The notes under the pieces were generated by a model, which saw nothing but the letters and a program-made list of their open reading frames with translations, had not been told where the DNA came from and searched no databases. Shown in pieces: positions 52,501-64,000 of a DNA stretch of 64,000 nt. Made by a program: the position numbers and the translations under genes. Source of the stretch: Brachypodius melanocephalos (Eukaryota > Chordata > Aves > Passeriformes > Pycnonotidae); contig VZSR01001459.1 in NCBI GenBank assembly GCA_013398615.1, positions 7,034,628-7,098,627 of the forward strand. Reading direction: 5' to 3'. Numbering within the stretch: position 1 is the first letter of the stretch; every line of letters begins with the position of its first letter.

Positions 52501-55500
52501 TTTCAATGCAACACAAGGTAAATGGATTTGTTTCTAAACCATCTCTCCCTTACACTGGGATCTGAAAAAAAAAATAAAGGATTAATTGCATGAAAGAGAT
52601 TTATATACAGGGAGATTAACCAGCCTATGGAACTGTCTTTCAAAGGAACTAAAGATAGCTCAGACATTAGCATGAGAAAAACTGTAGGGCTACATTTCTT
52701 CCATATATTAAAGGGTTTCAGATGCCCATTTCTCACTGTGAAGGCACGGCCACACAGCAGAGCCTGTGTCCACTGGAACTGATCACTGCTGATCAATAAC
52801 TGCAGGAATTGATCACCTGCATTCTCTGAGACCAACAAGCAGCAGCTGAAACGATTCTTCTGGCTCAATAACTCAACCACAGAACCTCAACACATATCTA
52901 AAGGGTCTGAAAAAGTTCAGCTTCGAACTTGAAGGGTGTAGCAGTGATCAATCCTGGCAGAGGAATGAAGGGCCTGGGGGGTTTGTGCCTCCATACATTT
53001 GAGTTCTGGGGCATCTTGGCAAACACTCTTGGACAACAGTTTTTAACAGTTTGGTAAATTGACAGATAACCCCAGCAGAGCTGTATTTTCTTCTACCTCT
53101 TCAGCATCCCCCTTCAGCACTGAAGTTCTGACAACTGCAGAAAATCTGAAGCTCTTGTCAGCTCTGTGTACAGCTGACCTACTGAGAGTTAAGGCTCTAA
53201 ACAAAGGGGCCATCACATAAAAGTATTTCCTTTCCTGACACTGCCCTGTAAACAGCCTACACAGAAAACAAAGGACCAAAATTACAGTTTGCACGTATGC
53301 AATGTGCACTCTGTGTTTTTCAAAAATTACTAGAATTCTGAAGGAATTATGGTTTAAAGGTTTGTTGCGTTGCTTTAAATAGCAAAGGAAAACAAAAATC
53401 CCTCCTTTCTCTAACCTCTATCATTTAAGCACAGAACTGTTAACCATTGCTGAAAGCACTGATGCATTATGACTTGGGGCAAGAGGAAGGCTGAATGCTT
53501 TGAAATGGCTGCAACTAAACAATAGCAGCTTTGCCCCTGGGTTTTTAACATTACATTGGAAGCAAATTGCTCAGCCTGTTCAAAAAATGAGATATGCACG
53601 CTCCGAACCGTCCAAGGAATTGTTCCTATAACTAAACATTGTCACACATTGTCACTGCTGGTGACATACACAAGATAAGGATGTAAAGATGCCCAAACGA
53701 CCTATTTCCTGCTCTCAGACTCTTGACTGAGTCACCCTCAGCAAATAGTTTTAAGTACTGACCAATCTTGCAGCATATGGCGTGTGCTGGTTTATCTGAG
53801 CCTGATTACAAATGTCAAGGTGCCAAGCCCAAGCCTCCCATCATTCCTTCCTGTGGTCTAAAAACCTTGATCTTTCTTTATCTCCCTTGCAGTGGTGCGT
53901 GCTCTGCAGCTGTCCCCGGCTGTCCAAAAACCCTTAAATCAAAACACAGCTGCTTTATGACAACTCTTGTCTGCAGGCAACTCTTCCCAGTCACTCTGCA
54001 ATCAATTTCCATGTTAAGCACAAAAGCTGTTTCACTGTGGTGGTCCAGTTTGAAATGATCACAACACGAGTCAAAACACCGCATTAGCCCCCGTAGAGAA
54101 TTTGCTATTTTATTCTTTATGTTTCGGTATATAATCCAAGAGGAAAGCTCTGAAATGTGATTTAACCACATGGTTCTCCCAGCAAAGGAGCTCAAGGAGA
54201 GTTGTAACTTTTATTGTCATGGAACCAAAACACACAATGTCCTTCCTTCTCCATGACACCCTGGGAAGGGGTGACCCAAGCTGGCTCCTGTCCTGGTGTG
54301 CCATTCCTCTGGGCTGGCTGTGCCACCCAGCTGAGACCTCAGACACAGCCTGGGGCTGCTCCTGAGCTGGAGCTGTCACCTGAAACCAGCCCAGACTGGA
54401 AAGGGCACTGGGCAACACCAGCACTGCCCAGGAACCAAGAGAGCAGGAGGGATCTCAGCTCCGCTCACCCATGGAACTGGACTGGCTCCAACCACTACCT
54501 CAAAGATATTCCCAACAGGAATGAAAATCTACACAGAAAAGACCTAAAACTGGTGGCCTGAGCATGATCTCATTGTTAAGTCAGGCACTTCCAGTCAGAT
54601 GAATAAAGTCAACATCCCCTTCAGCTTCATTCCTCTGGATATTAAAGCCAGGTTTATGGAAAGTGGTGCCACCCTCATGGGGCTGCTGCCTGACAACCTC
54701 AGGACCCAGAAATCATTTAACACAAATTACAGCTCCTCTTCTGCTGGTTTTCCCAGGCTGGCCTGTGCTACACCACACCTAAACAGAAGTTTTCTCTGAA
54801 CCCTGGGGTTGAACAGCTCTGCCTGACAGGGGAGATGCTGTCCAAGGCTCAGAGATCATCAGGTCCCAGAAGACACAGGAGTGTGCAGGCTGCTAATTCA
54901 GAGCTCCCTTCCTGTGCCCAAAATCACGCATCAGGCCACTCTCAGGTTTCCTTGGTTTCCAAACATCCGTGGCTCCCCCCCTCCCTTTTTGCTACTCTTC
55001 ATATTCATGTAACTGCTGTAACACAGCATCCTGGGAGGGGGAAAAAAAGCAAACAAAAGACATTATAGCCAATTTGTATGGAAAATCAATTAAGTTCAGA
55101 CATCTCATTAACCTTCTAACCTGCTTATCCCCCAGCTTTAATTTACACTACTGCTTGCAAATGGATTTGACACATTGGCCCACCACTTCCCTGGGAAGGT
55201 GCAACAGGCACGAACAGAGTTCTTGGATCCCAGAATTCTCCATTTATCCAGGTCCTTCCCTCCCTCCTCCCTGCCATTCACTCCATGCTAAGAAGCACTG
55301 GAGGAAGAAAATAGGATACAGAAAATATGCAAGAGCCCTTTCAAAATCCTGTATGCCCTGCAGTGGGCCTCCTTTTTTTACCTTCTGTTGCTTTAATTAC
55401 CAGAAACTACGAGCAGAATTGCCTAAACCAAGAATGCCCAACCAGGGCCACGTCAGCAGAGTCCCACAGTGGTGACAAAGCCACACTCACAGGAGCCTTC

Positions 55501-57632
55501 TCACCCCACGCTGTCACAGGACTGAGCCAGGTAACACACACTGAAAAATCAGTCCTAGGTGCTGTGTGGAGTTCTGGTTTTTCATGTTACAGCACAAAGT
55601 CTAGGGAAGAGCCCCGATTTCTGTAGCTGTGATGCATTCACAACCTTTCCTCTGGGGATCTCTACAGCAATTTCATGTCACTGCCCAGAAAACACCCAGC
55701 TTCAGACAGCACAGCCCCAGCATTCCCACAGGAAACCACAGGAAAATGGTCACCTGCATCTCAGACCTCAGGAATTTGCTTGCTCCTGTCATGTTTTCAA
55801 AATTATGGGATTCCAGGGCTTGTTAACACACTGAAAGGTTTCTGTACAATCTCCTTTGAGATGACATGCATATTTCTAATGGACTGAGGAGCAAACTCTT
55901 ACCAAGGGTTTTCACATGTTCAATACATCAGAATTAAACTAAAAGGATCGAGTCTGATGTGGCTGCACCCATGCAAGGCCAAGAGAATCAGCAAGATGAA
56001 TCTCCCTGCAAAACAGACCAATCCTTGAAATCCATGCTGTTGCAGGAAATGTAAATCTTCCCAAGGCAAGCACTGGTAACTTCTGCAAATAAGCTCCTCA
56101 AAAGGAGGAAAAGGGGCAGCTTCAAGGGTGTAATTTTTAAAAAACCAGAGAATACAAGTGAAAATACATGCTTTTTTTCTAAGCATATGTTCCTGCCTCT
56201 GTATGAGGCAGCATAACTAAAGCACTGCAGTCTTCCCCAGCCTGCAGACACAGCTCTCCAGCCAGTGCCCCTGCAGCTGCTCAGAGATTTCCCAAGTTAC
56301 AGCCAAGTAAAAATTGATTAAAGCCTGGACTGCAGCTATTGGGAATCCAGCAAAAGTTACAAGAATGAGCTCAGCTGCTCTTTGCTTCCCATTAGGCAAA
56401 ACTCTAAATAAAGGCAGTGCTTAAAGAACACAATCCCCTAAAGGAAAAATCAACAGCCCCCCTGGCAGCAGCTGAGCTCTGCCCTGCTCCAGCAGAGACA
56501 CAAACACTTTCAAATGGATCTGTGCCTGAAAACCAACGCAGTGCAGAAGGTGAGGGCTGGACCCTTTTGGAGACACTGTCCTAACAAGCTCCTAACCTGG
56601 TCTCTCCCTGGATCTCGCCCTCTGGGCACTCTCAAACTTGTTTCCAAGAGCGATGTGTGCAACATTAAGAGTTTTCAGCTGCACTCAGCAAGGCTGTGCT
56701 CATTTCACCGAGGAGCCACCTAATCCCATCTATCTAAAGAAAAGGCAGCAGTGAGGTCGAAGGTAAAGCATTACCTTATTCTGTATCATAGCAATGACAG
56801 GTCAGAAAGCCCAGTCTAAAAGCACACGGTGCTCAGTGTAATTGAAAGTGATCCCAAGTGCCCAGGCAGCCGGAAATCTCATCCTCGTTATGCAGCAGCT
56901 CCTAAGAGAAGTTTATTATTTCAATTCAGTTCAAACCCATGCAACGGGAGACTAAGAATTTGAAAATTCAGCAAAAAGGAAAATTTTCTCCAATAAAAGG
57001 TAAATCCGGACTTTAAAATGCCACAGGGGAGAGGGAAGATGCGTGTCAGGGCTGCAGAGAAGCTGCGCTAAGGACGGGAGGAAGAAGGAGGCGAGAGGAA
57101 ACACAGGGAGAACAATACTGGGAAAGGGGCTATTCTGGGCAAGAGGGAGAACGCGAGGCCGAGCCGGGCAAGGAAACAAGTGTAACAAAGGCACAGGAAG
57201 GGCTTCCTCGCCGCGCAGGGAACGATTTCTGTCCGACTGCCTGCCCACATCCCTGACCGACCCTGTGCCGGCGCTCAGCCCAGCGCTGCTCGGCTCCTTT
57301 CTCCACAGGAGCCAAGGGGCAGATGCCCAGACCGGTGAGTCTGCCCTGCTTGGCAGAGGGAAAGATCCTGGGGATGCACCAGGGACCGAGGCTGGGGATG
57401 CTCTCAGCCCCCACAGCCAGGTGCTGGTCATCGCCCCAGCCAGAGCAGGTTCCATTGGCGATTCCCAGCCCATCACAGCATCCCAGTGGGAATTTCACCC
57501 TCCCCGAGAGACTCCGCCTTGGCTTTTCCAGGCAGTCCGGTTCTCCTGCAGACGCCGAACTTGAACCAGGCGCTCCGCACGGGGCTGTGCCCGCTCGCAG
57601 TGTCACTGTGCGGGGGTACCCCGGATATCGCT

Positions 57633-57660
57633 ATCCATCCATCCATCCATCCATCCATCC
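57633..57660. repeat. (ATCC)7 microsatellite
   Basis: Seven uninterrupted ATCC units, 55 bp beyond the candidate minus-strand donor and so within the predicted intron start. Confidence 0.95.
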
Positions 57661-57715
57661 ACACCCCGCATCCCGCCCGGAGAACAAAGCACCGCCCTTC
57701 CCGGCCCGGCCTTAC

Positions 57716-57880
57716 CTTGGCGGGGGCTCCGCGGTGCGGGCAGCCCGGGAGGGGGCTGCCGGCCCAGCCCAGCCCTCCCCCGGCCCCGGCCCCGCCGCTT
57801 CTCCCCCGCGCATCCACCCGCGGCGGCCCCGGCTGCTGGGCTGGGCTGGGCTGGGCTGGGCTTAGCGCCGGCCCCGCTGC
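57716..57880 (-). other. Candidate non-coding alternative first exon (FRMD4B?)
   Basis: On the minus strand the sequence CCAAG|GTAAGG gives an almost ideal splice donor, with the exon ending at 57716 and the intron beginning at 57715. It lies in the middle of the CpG island, where a first exon is expected. The minus-strand frames before the donor have no ATG start, so the exon is probably untranslated. Spliced to the next FRMD4B exon, translation could start at a Met that I recall directly following the MASVF-exon junction in the protein. The upstream limit at 57880 is a guess placed just below the GC box; no start site can be read from the sequence. Assignment to FRMD4B is inferred from strand and position only. 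Confidence 0.4.
57836..57861 (+). repeat. (CTGGG)5 run, potential G-quadruplex
   Basis: Five GGG runs at 57838, 57843, 57848, 57853 and 57858 are separated by CT only. This meets the usual G-quadruplex pattern on the plus strand, which is the template strand if transcription runs on the minus strand. It sits near the expected start of the candidate exon. Confidence 0.85.
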
Positions 57881-58350
57881 CCCCCGAGCAGGGGGAGGGC
57901 GAGGGGCAGCCCCGCCCCGGCGAGGGGGGGACCCGGGCAGCGGCAGCGATGTCCCCCGAGTGTCCCCGCGTGTCCCGGTGCCCGCCGCTGTCACCCCTCG
58001 GAGCGCCGCCGCGCAGCGCAGGGGACACGGGCAACTTAGAGCATCCTGATCCTCAACTTCACACGGAGAGGGAGCGCTCCGGCCCCGCTCACGCTCACAC
58101 GAGCGGGCACCAGCGGCAATTCCTTGGGAAAGCCTCTCCCGAGCTGCCGTGGATCCTCCTCCGCCTTTGTTTTGCTCCCAGGCGCACCCCCCAGCCCCGG
58201 CACCGGCCGTGTGTCATGTCCTCCGCGCTGATGGATGGTGAGGGGCTGGATCTGCCTAAACCCGGCTACCCCCGCTCCTAAGGAGCCTTTGTCACCCTCG
58301 CGATGTGCAGCAGAACAATGAGATGAGTTCAGGAATACCCGTGCTGGTAT

Positions 58351-61300
58351 GTTACAGACGGGCTCCTCATTACCATATGGAAATGAGCTGCCTAAAGTAA
58401 TGAATCGCAGCCTGGCTATTGTTTGGGGGGTGTCAGAGCCGCTGGAGGTGCTGGCAAGCGGTGCTATAAGCCAGGCTCGCCGTTTGCAATAAACAGCAGC
58501 ACAGCGAGGTCCGTATATGCCACAAAACAAATCGCTGCAGCTAACACAGCACTCGTGTAGCAAGGAAATCCACTCCAACATCTTGCAATGAATGAGTGTT
58601 CTGCTATTCTTGGAGAATTCACACAAATCTTTGTTCATTCCCTTGACCAAAATTAAGAGGCTCACAATAGCCTCCTAGGAAAATGAGATTTTTTTTTTTT
58701 TAATGGCAATCGAATTACATCAAATAATGGTTATTAGCCCCAGAAACACAGGGTCTTCCTATTTATCACATCCACAGACTGCAGTGCCAGACTACCTGGT
58801 GCTTTTCTGAAAGCAGAGCAATAAACACAGCTTGACTCTCACACGTATTTTGCATTCATCTCCATCTCCACTGCACAGCATTCCCTGGCTGTGTCTCACC
58901 CATGCCATTTTATGGCAATGATCTCTCCGTGCTCTCCTGGCACTTGCTGCATCAATCATGCTAATGATGCTCGTTCTTTTGCTTCTCCTCCCTCATCACT
59001 GCTTGCACCTCAGGGCCCCCACACCCGGTTTTTGCTGCCATCTGACTTTTCTGGGGTTTTCCTTCCCTTAAGCTCCTCTGGGGTTGTGGTTTGGGCGCTG
59101 AGAAGTGTTCCCAGGTATTTCCCACTGCCAGGAGGGTGACAACGTTTGCCTTTTCTGCCCCAAACTGGCACAAGTCAAGGGCAATGCAAGAACAGCTTTA
59201 GGTCACCAGGTATTGTACATCACCACCCAGAGCTTTCTCCTGTGTTTTCTGCATTTTGCAGCTCCCTTTTGCCTGTCTTACTACAAGTTTCCTGAACGCT
59301 CATGTGATAGAAAGTTTATCTTCTCCCTAGAAATACCAAACAGGTTATTTGAGCTATGTAAAACTCTGTATCAGTAGTCTCAGATTTTCAGATACCAGCA
59401 ACCACCAACTCCCAGTGGGCTCTGTACTGCAGGAGATGAACAACTACTCTGCAATATCCCTAAAAACATTGTTCTACATCACAAGAAATCACTGCCTGCT
59501 ACTTCAACCATCCCCCTCCTTCCTGCAGATAATACTTCGTTAGGGGAAATTACACTGGCAGATATTTTGATGTGATGTATGCATCCATTTGCTCTCCACA
59601 AATAATCCTAAATCAGAATCTAGAGGCAGAGGAGCAAGCTTCCTCTGGGCAGAAAAGGTCAGCCAACATTTATAGAGGCTGGAATAAATGCTCTTTATCT
59701 GGTTTATAGCTGTATTGTAATAAAATCAGGAGCCTGTAGAAAATACTGCTGCTGCACCTGAACAAAGTGCGTGCAGAAAATGAGTGATAGCAGAGCACAA
59801 CAGCAGAGAAGACCTTCCAGTGTGATTGATGAAGGAATGCAGGGCAAAATTCTTCAGCTGAGTAACCTCTGCTGGCTTTGCACTTGACCCTGAGACACCA
59901 ACCCACACCAGGACCTCACTGTCTGACAAATCCACAGCAGCTCTTTCCCTCTGGGGCAGAGAGCCACAGACAAAGGACAGGCAGAAAATCCTGAAGATGT
60001 GGCTTGCCTGGGGTCTCACAGCAAGGCACAGAGAATTTCTTCCACTTTCAACCAAGCTAGCTCAGACCGCAGCTCACAAGAGATGCCTCAGGTTTGGTGA
60101 GAAATTCCACTTCTAGTCCGTAATGGGGAGCAGAATTCAAAGATTCAACAACAAAGACCTTTTGCCTTCCTTGTCCAACAGCTATTTACACTGTTCAAAA
60201 CTCCAGAGATTAAATGCTTTGCAGCACAATTAGTCAACACATGTATGGATCTGTTTCCTGAGTGTTTGCAGTCTGAAACAGAATCTCTGCATTCCTAGCC
60301 CTGAAACATTATTTTTTTGGCTATCAGCTTCCTAAATAAATCTCTAAAGGCTGTGGACATGAGTCAGATTCGGAAAAAATGGCTGAATTTATGCTACCTT
60401 CCTTACATGAAAGGCAGACCCAGCTCTGACCATACCTCTTTCCAAAATCCCTTTACAGCAAGGAAGGAATATTAATGTTTTAAAAGGTACTTTGCCTCTC
60501 TGCTGAGATCTTCCACTGCTGCTAATCTGTACAAACTGCCAGAGTGGGCTTCATTTATTATTTAGGATGAACAGTGCAATGCCAGGCTAAATGAACAGCC
60601 AGTCCAAGCCATCACAGCATTCTTCTGGGAGACCCCACAAGCTGTTTATGTAGCTTGGCACTGACATACACAGATCCTAAAGTGAGGAATCATTTCAGGA
60701 ATGGTGAGGCACAGACTTGCAGTATTTCATGGCCTCAGCACAGCCACTGTTCAGCCAGCAGCTACCCAGTTTTTGGGGAATGTAGGGGGAAGAATTGCTG
60801 TTTGGCTGACACCAAAAATCATCTTTTGAGTTCCCCTGGAGCTGGAAAAAGCTGATAATCACTCCAGCAATAAACCACTTGCCATGACTGGAGACTCTTT
60901 TTTGCAGCCCAACTGAAAAAAGCAAAATATACTCTCAGACAAAATCATTCTGCTTAGCTCCAAATGCTTTTATTGCTGATTTAGCTAAGTTGGCTGATTT
61001 TACAGTAACACCAAGATGACAACTCACATGCTGGAGCTGTGCACCTGAGGTGAAGCACAAACCTCCAGAAGAGAAGGAGAGCAAACAGCTTGGATGGGAT
61101 ATGGGATCCAAGTGGTGACATTTCAAATACATTCATAAACATTTACAGTATGGGCAGGTACAAAGGGGTTTTTTTACCTTTTTCCAGGTACAAAGGTTTT
61201 TTTTCCTCCCCCTTTCAGAACAGGTCTGCAAAGTCTTAGCTCCACACATTTCACTGGTGCAAACTGATTTTCCATTTTTCTGCCCCAGAGGACTGGAGCC

Positions 61301-62434
61301 TGCAGGACAGGTAAAGAAGTTCAGGTGCAGAGCTCAGTGAGGATGACAGCCTGGTCAGCCCTGAGCACAACCTTCCTCCATAAAAAAAAGGAGATTAAAG
61401 GAAAGGAGGAGGGATGGGAGGGGGTTTCCTTTGCTTCTCCAAAATATCCTTGGGTCTGCTCCTCATCAAGACCTTTTGCAAGCAGAATCTATTTGTGGGG
61501 TGTGATGTGGTTCAAGTCAACATCATAGAAGACAAGGGGTTGCTGGCTTTTCTCTGTTTTCAGATTCATATCACTGAGTAGTCAGATTTGTGTATTTTTA
61601 GAAAAGGAAATGAGGTAAATAAAATGCAGAAAGATAGAGTAAAATGATGTCATTTACCTTAACTGCCAAAGCACACAAAGTGTTGTTATAAAAACACACC
61701 AGCAGCTCCAAGTCCTGAGAAGCTCTCTGTAAAGCCAACTTTAAATGCCATGGTGCAAGTCCAAGGTCCAAATTCAGCAAACACAATTATTGGGTGCTTA
61801 ATCTCAGCTTTCACTGGGGCTCCTGGGGTATCACTGAGAGCACTCCTGATATCTGCACCAGCCAGGTTTACAAAGCCTGGCACAGCTGAAGTGTCTTCCT
61901 TTACGTCTGCACCATTATACAACTCCTGCTCTGTTTTCAGACATAGGTTTTTGTGTTTTGTCCACAACAATTAACCACATTTCCCTGATTGTTTCCTTTT
62001 GGTGCTTTAAAAAACTCCTTGGTCAAACTTGCTTGATATTAAATTATTTTTGAGCTACCCTTTGCCTTAAATTTAGGTACATTGATACCATTCCAAGGTA
62101 TTAAGCTACATAAATGCATTACTTAAACATGGGGAAAAAAATAGACTTGCTAATTATGTCCAACAGTAAACCTCTTAAATACTGCTGCACAATCTTCATT
62201 TTTCATTCAAATGTGGCTCTGTTCACAGATACTCTTCTCAAACACTATAAAGGCAATTAGAATTGGTAATGACTGTAAACACCATTAGTCCTGGTAATTT
62301 GCTCTTTCCTACAAGTCTGACACACCCGAGGTCCCACTGCCAGTTTTTGTCTCTGATGTTACAGAAAAAGATTGTGGTGGTCTTTTCTGGCCTTCACCCA
62401 ACTTTGAGGACTTAAAATTAAGGATCTAAAATTT
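58351..62434. other. Stretch without a supportable gene, beyond the CpG island
   Basis: No exon or RNA gene was recognised on either strand. The long minus-strand open frame 58036-58665 that begins here starts at GTG, has no known domain and runs into the CpG island; it is not called. A 30-bp duplication lies near 61.2 kb. If the island is a distal FRMD4B promoter, this is intergenic DNA. Confidence 0.6.
61155..61214. repeat. 30-bp imperfect tandem duplication
   Basis: CAGGTACAAAGG followed by a T run occurs at 61155 and 61185, a 30-bp period with some divergence in the second half. Confidence 0.8.
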
Positions 62435-62551
62435 CAAGACCAGGCTGGATGGAGCTCTGAGCATCCTGGTCAGAGAAAGGTGTTCCTGCCCACTGCCAGC
62501 AGGTGGAATGAGTTGATCTTTCAGCTCCCTTCCTTTCCATGATTCTATGAA
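62435..62551 (+). mobile_element. CR1 LINE 3' tail
   Basis: Plus-orientation CR1 3' end: CAAGACCAGGCTGGATGGAG, a CCTGGTCAGAGAAAGGTGTT block, a GTTGATCTTTCAGCTCCCTT block and the diagnostic terminal GATTCTATGA at 62541-62550. It is about 115 bp long and strongly 5'-truncated. Confidence 0.92.
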
Positions 62552-64000
62552 AATCAGCTCAGTGAACCTGAGCTTTACCCATGCCATCACCCTGCACCTC
62601 CATTCTGTGAGCCCTCCATAACCTTTTCCATCTCCTCATTTTGTCTGTTTGTATTGCAGGTGAGATCCTGTCTCCTACACACAGAATTGAGAACAGCTGA
62701 GCTCAGAGACTGCAGATAAACTCTGCAGAAGGAGACAACGAGTTTCCCCAAGTTTAAATTTCTAGCCTCCTAATTTTTCCAGTGTTTCTCAACAAAAGGC
62801 AGCTCAGCAGGAGAAAAGGACAAGAAACACAGCCAGGTGCTCCAATGCTCTCAGAGACCTTTATCCCATGTTCAATGGTAAGAAGAGAAAGCTCATTGGA
62901 GACATTGGTGCTGCTCCTGTCATCACTAAAACTGTTCTCACAAAATTATGCTTATTCTGATGGCTGACAGCACAATCTGCTGGGCTTTTCTTGCATTTCT
63001 CCCACTTCACTATTCAGCAATCCTATTCCTGCTTCCACAGAACTAAAGGCAGGTTATGAAAGGGAAAGAAACACAAGAGGGGCTCCTTACAGCCCTTCAG
63101 TCCAGCCACCCTGCACTGCATCCACCTCAGCATTGCATCCAGCAGCTTCTGAAGGGCTCCTGGGCACTGCTGAGCAAGAATGTGCCTCTCCAGGGGACCC
63201 AGTCCTGCATCTGCAGCACCAGTGATGCCAGAAGAGATGCTGCTTCTGAGCATTCCTCTGCATCTCTGTGCATTTACATCTGAATGGTACAAAGGTTTTA
63301 CACTGATATTCCCCATAAACTTCTGCATTCTGAATTATCTGAAGTACTGATTAGTTTTTTTTTTTAAAAGATACACTTAAAAAACAATTCCCTGATTTGT
63401 TCCATATCCAAAGAGTTTAAAATCTGGCCTTCTAGTGCCAAGGGGATCTAGAGACGTCACCATGTATTAAAAAAAACCCCAAAACCCACTACTCATGGTC
63501 TCCTCAGGAGATCCAGAAGCACATTACTAACATCATACATTAGGATTAGCAGCTCCCTTTATTATTTTTTTTTTAATAAATGGAAATAGCCAAGGGAACA
63601 GTCTGACAAGCCAAAAAGCTACACTCCTGAGTCTCACTCCTCCTCACAAATCCATCCTCCCACACAGATCCCCATGTGTGTCTGGAACCCCAAACACCCC
63701 CAGGATTTCACTCACTTTCCGTTTCAGTCCTTGCTAAGCTTCATATTGTGAACATCACGAGACCCAAACATCAATCACCCTGACCATGAGCTACAGCAGC
63801 AGAGGAGGCTGATAAAATGACAGTCTGGGGGGCTCTTTGATCACTCCTGAAGCACGGCTTTGCTCAGCTCTCATGGATGGGCAGGGCAAGGTCCGAGGAC
63901 AGCCACTACACACAGCCCCAGAGCTTATTCTGGGATGCAGGGCAGAAAGGCTGCTTGCAAAATGCTGTTTATGCCCTCAGCAGTTCACCTCTTAATTTCT
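62552..64000. other. Right-edge stretch, nothing recognised
   Basis: Non-coding sequence with short T and A runs near 63360 and 63570. No exon, RNA gene or mobile element was recognised. Confidence 0.6.

Larger units (their letters stand above)
37684..56999. other. Long stretch without a supportable gene
   Basis: No exon, RNA gene or recognisable pseudogene was found. Open frames of 200-236 codons (44522-45232, 46204-46812 and 47036-47638, all plus strand) have no recognisable domain, and at least the first begins at GTG rather than ATG. An AT-rich block near 45580-45870 with many TAAT/ATTA motifs could be a regulatory element, but this is unsupported. Simple repeats inside are listed separately. 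Confidence 0.6.
57000..58350. promoter_or_regulatory. Large CpG island, candidate distal FRMD4B promoter
   Basis: GC content and CpG density rise steeply here, peaking at about 57700-58020, in contrast to the CpG-poor DNA on both sides. A GC box (GGGGCGGG on the minus strand) lies at about 57910-57918. Inside are a strong minus-strand splice donor, a plus-strand GTGAGT donor-like site and a G-rich pentamer run. The island is large enough to be a bona fide promoter. In mammals FRMD4B has start sites well upstream of the one that makes the MASVF N-terminus (recalled, not checked), so a distal FRMD4B promoter is the favoured reading. A separate divergent or non-coding transcript is an alternative. 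Confidence 0.7.

Noticed and set aside
57043..58049. Several Pro/Gly/Arg-rich open frames on both strands of the CpG island
   Set aside because: Composition is dictated by GC-rich sequence and no frame has recognisable homology; they are shadows of the island.
58036..58665. 209-codon minus-strand open frame entering the CpG island
   Set aside because: It begins at GTG, has no known domain, and CpG islands often keep frames open by lack of stop codons.
57000..64000. Possible MITF first exon to the right of FRMD4B
   Set aside because: No frame on the plus strand resembles known MITF N-terminal segments; MITF probably lies beyond the right edge.
1..64000. CRISPR arrays, bacterial operons, tRNA or rRNA genes
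   Set aside because: No regularly spaced direct repeats, no cloverleaf with intact A and B boxes noticed, no rRNA segments, and the genome is clearly vertebrate.

Overview
This window reads as vertebrate nuclear DNA, most likely from a bird and probably a songbird. Four CR1-type LINE 3' ends are present (at about 12.5, 35.4, 37.5 and 62.5 kb), with one solo endogenous-retrovirus LTR at 27.8 kb. Interspersed repeats are otherwise sparse. CpG is depleted except in two sharp islands, and there are no dense ORFs, operons or ribosome-binding sites. Species cannot be fixed from the sequence. The songbird call rests on repeat style and is an inference.

Only one protein-coding exon can be supported. 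On the minus strand, positions 11680-11841 encode 54 residues that I recognise as the N-terminus of FRMD4B (FERM-domain protein GRSP1). It ends at a clean donor (CAG|GTAAAA) and sits in a CpG island (about 11.64-12.3 kb) with GC-box and TATA-like elements on the minus strand. The gene therefore runs leftwards. Positions 1-11679 are the start of its first intron, and the next coding exon is beyond the left edge. The intron holds a three-copy 62-bp minisatellite (5.04-5.23 kb) and an isolated CpG-dense pocket (6.13-6.37 kb) that may be regulatory or an unrecognised exon.

From 12.3 to 57 kb I see no supportable gene. The stretch holds CR1 fragments, short tandem duplications, A/C-rich tracts, one CTCF-like motif (27.68 kb) and, next to it, a solo LTR with a 6-bp target-site duplication and TATA and poly(A) signals in the expected order. 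It is either upstream intergenic DNA or, if the gene has a distal promoter, a long intron of FRMD4B.

A second, larger CpG island lies at about 57.0-58.35 kb. On the minus strand it carries a near-consensus donor (CCAAG|GTAAGG at 57716/57715) with no ATG-initiated frame before it, fitting a non-coding alternative first exon of FRMD4B about 46 kb upstream of the coding one. It also contains a (CTGGG)n run able to form a G-quadruplex and an (ATCC)7 microsatellite. From 58.35 to 64 kb there is only intergenic-looking sequence, a 30-bp duplication and one CR1 tail. In mammals MITF lies upstream of FRMD4B in divergent orientation; no MITF exon was recognised here.

Nothing in the window looks like an undescribed multi-gene system. 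The best leads are the alternative promoter pair, the CpG pocket in the intron, and the LTR/CTCF pair.
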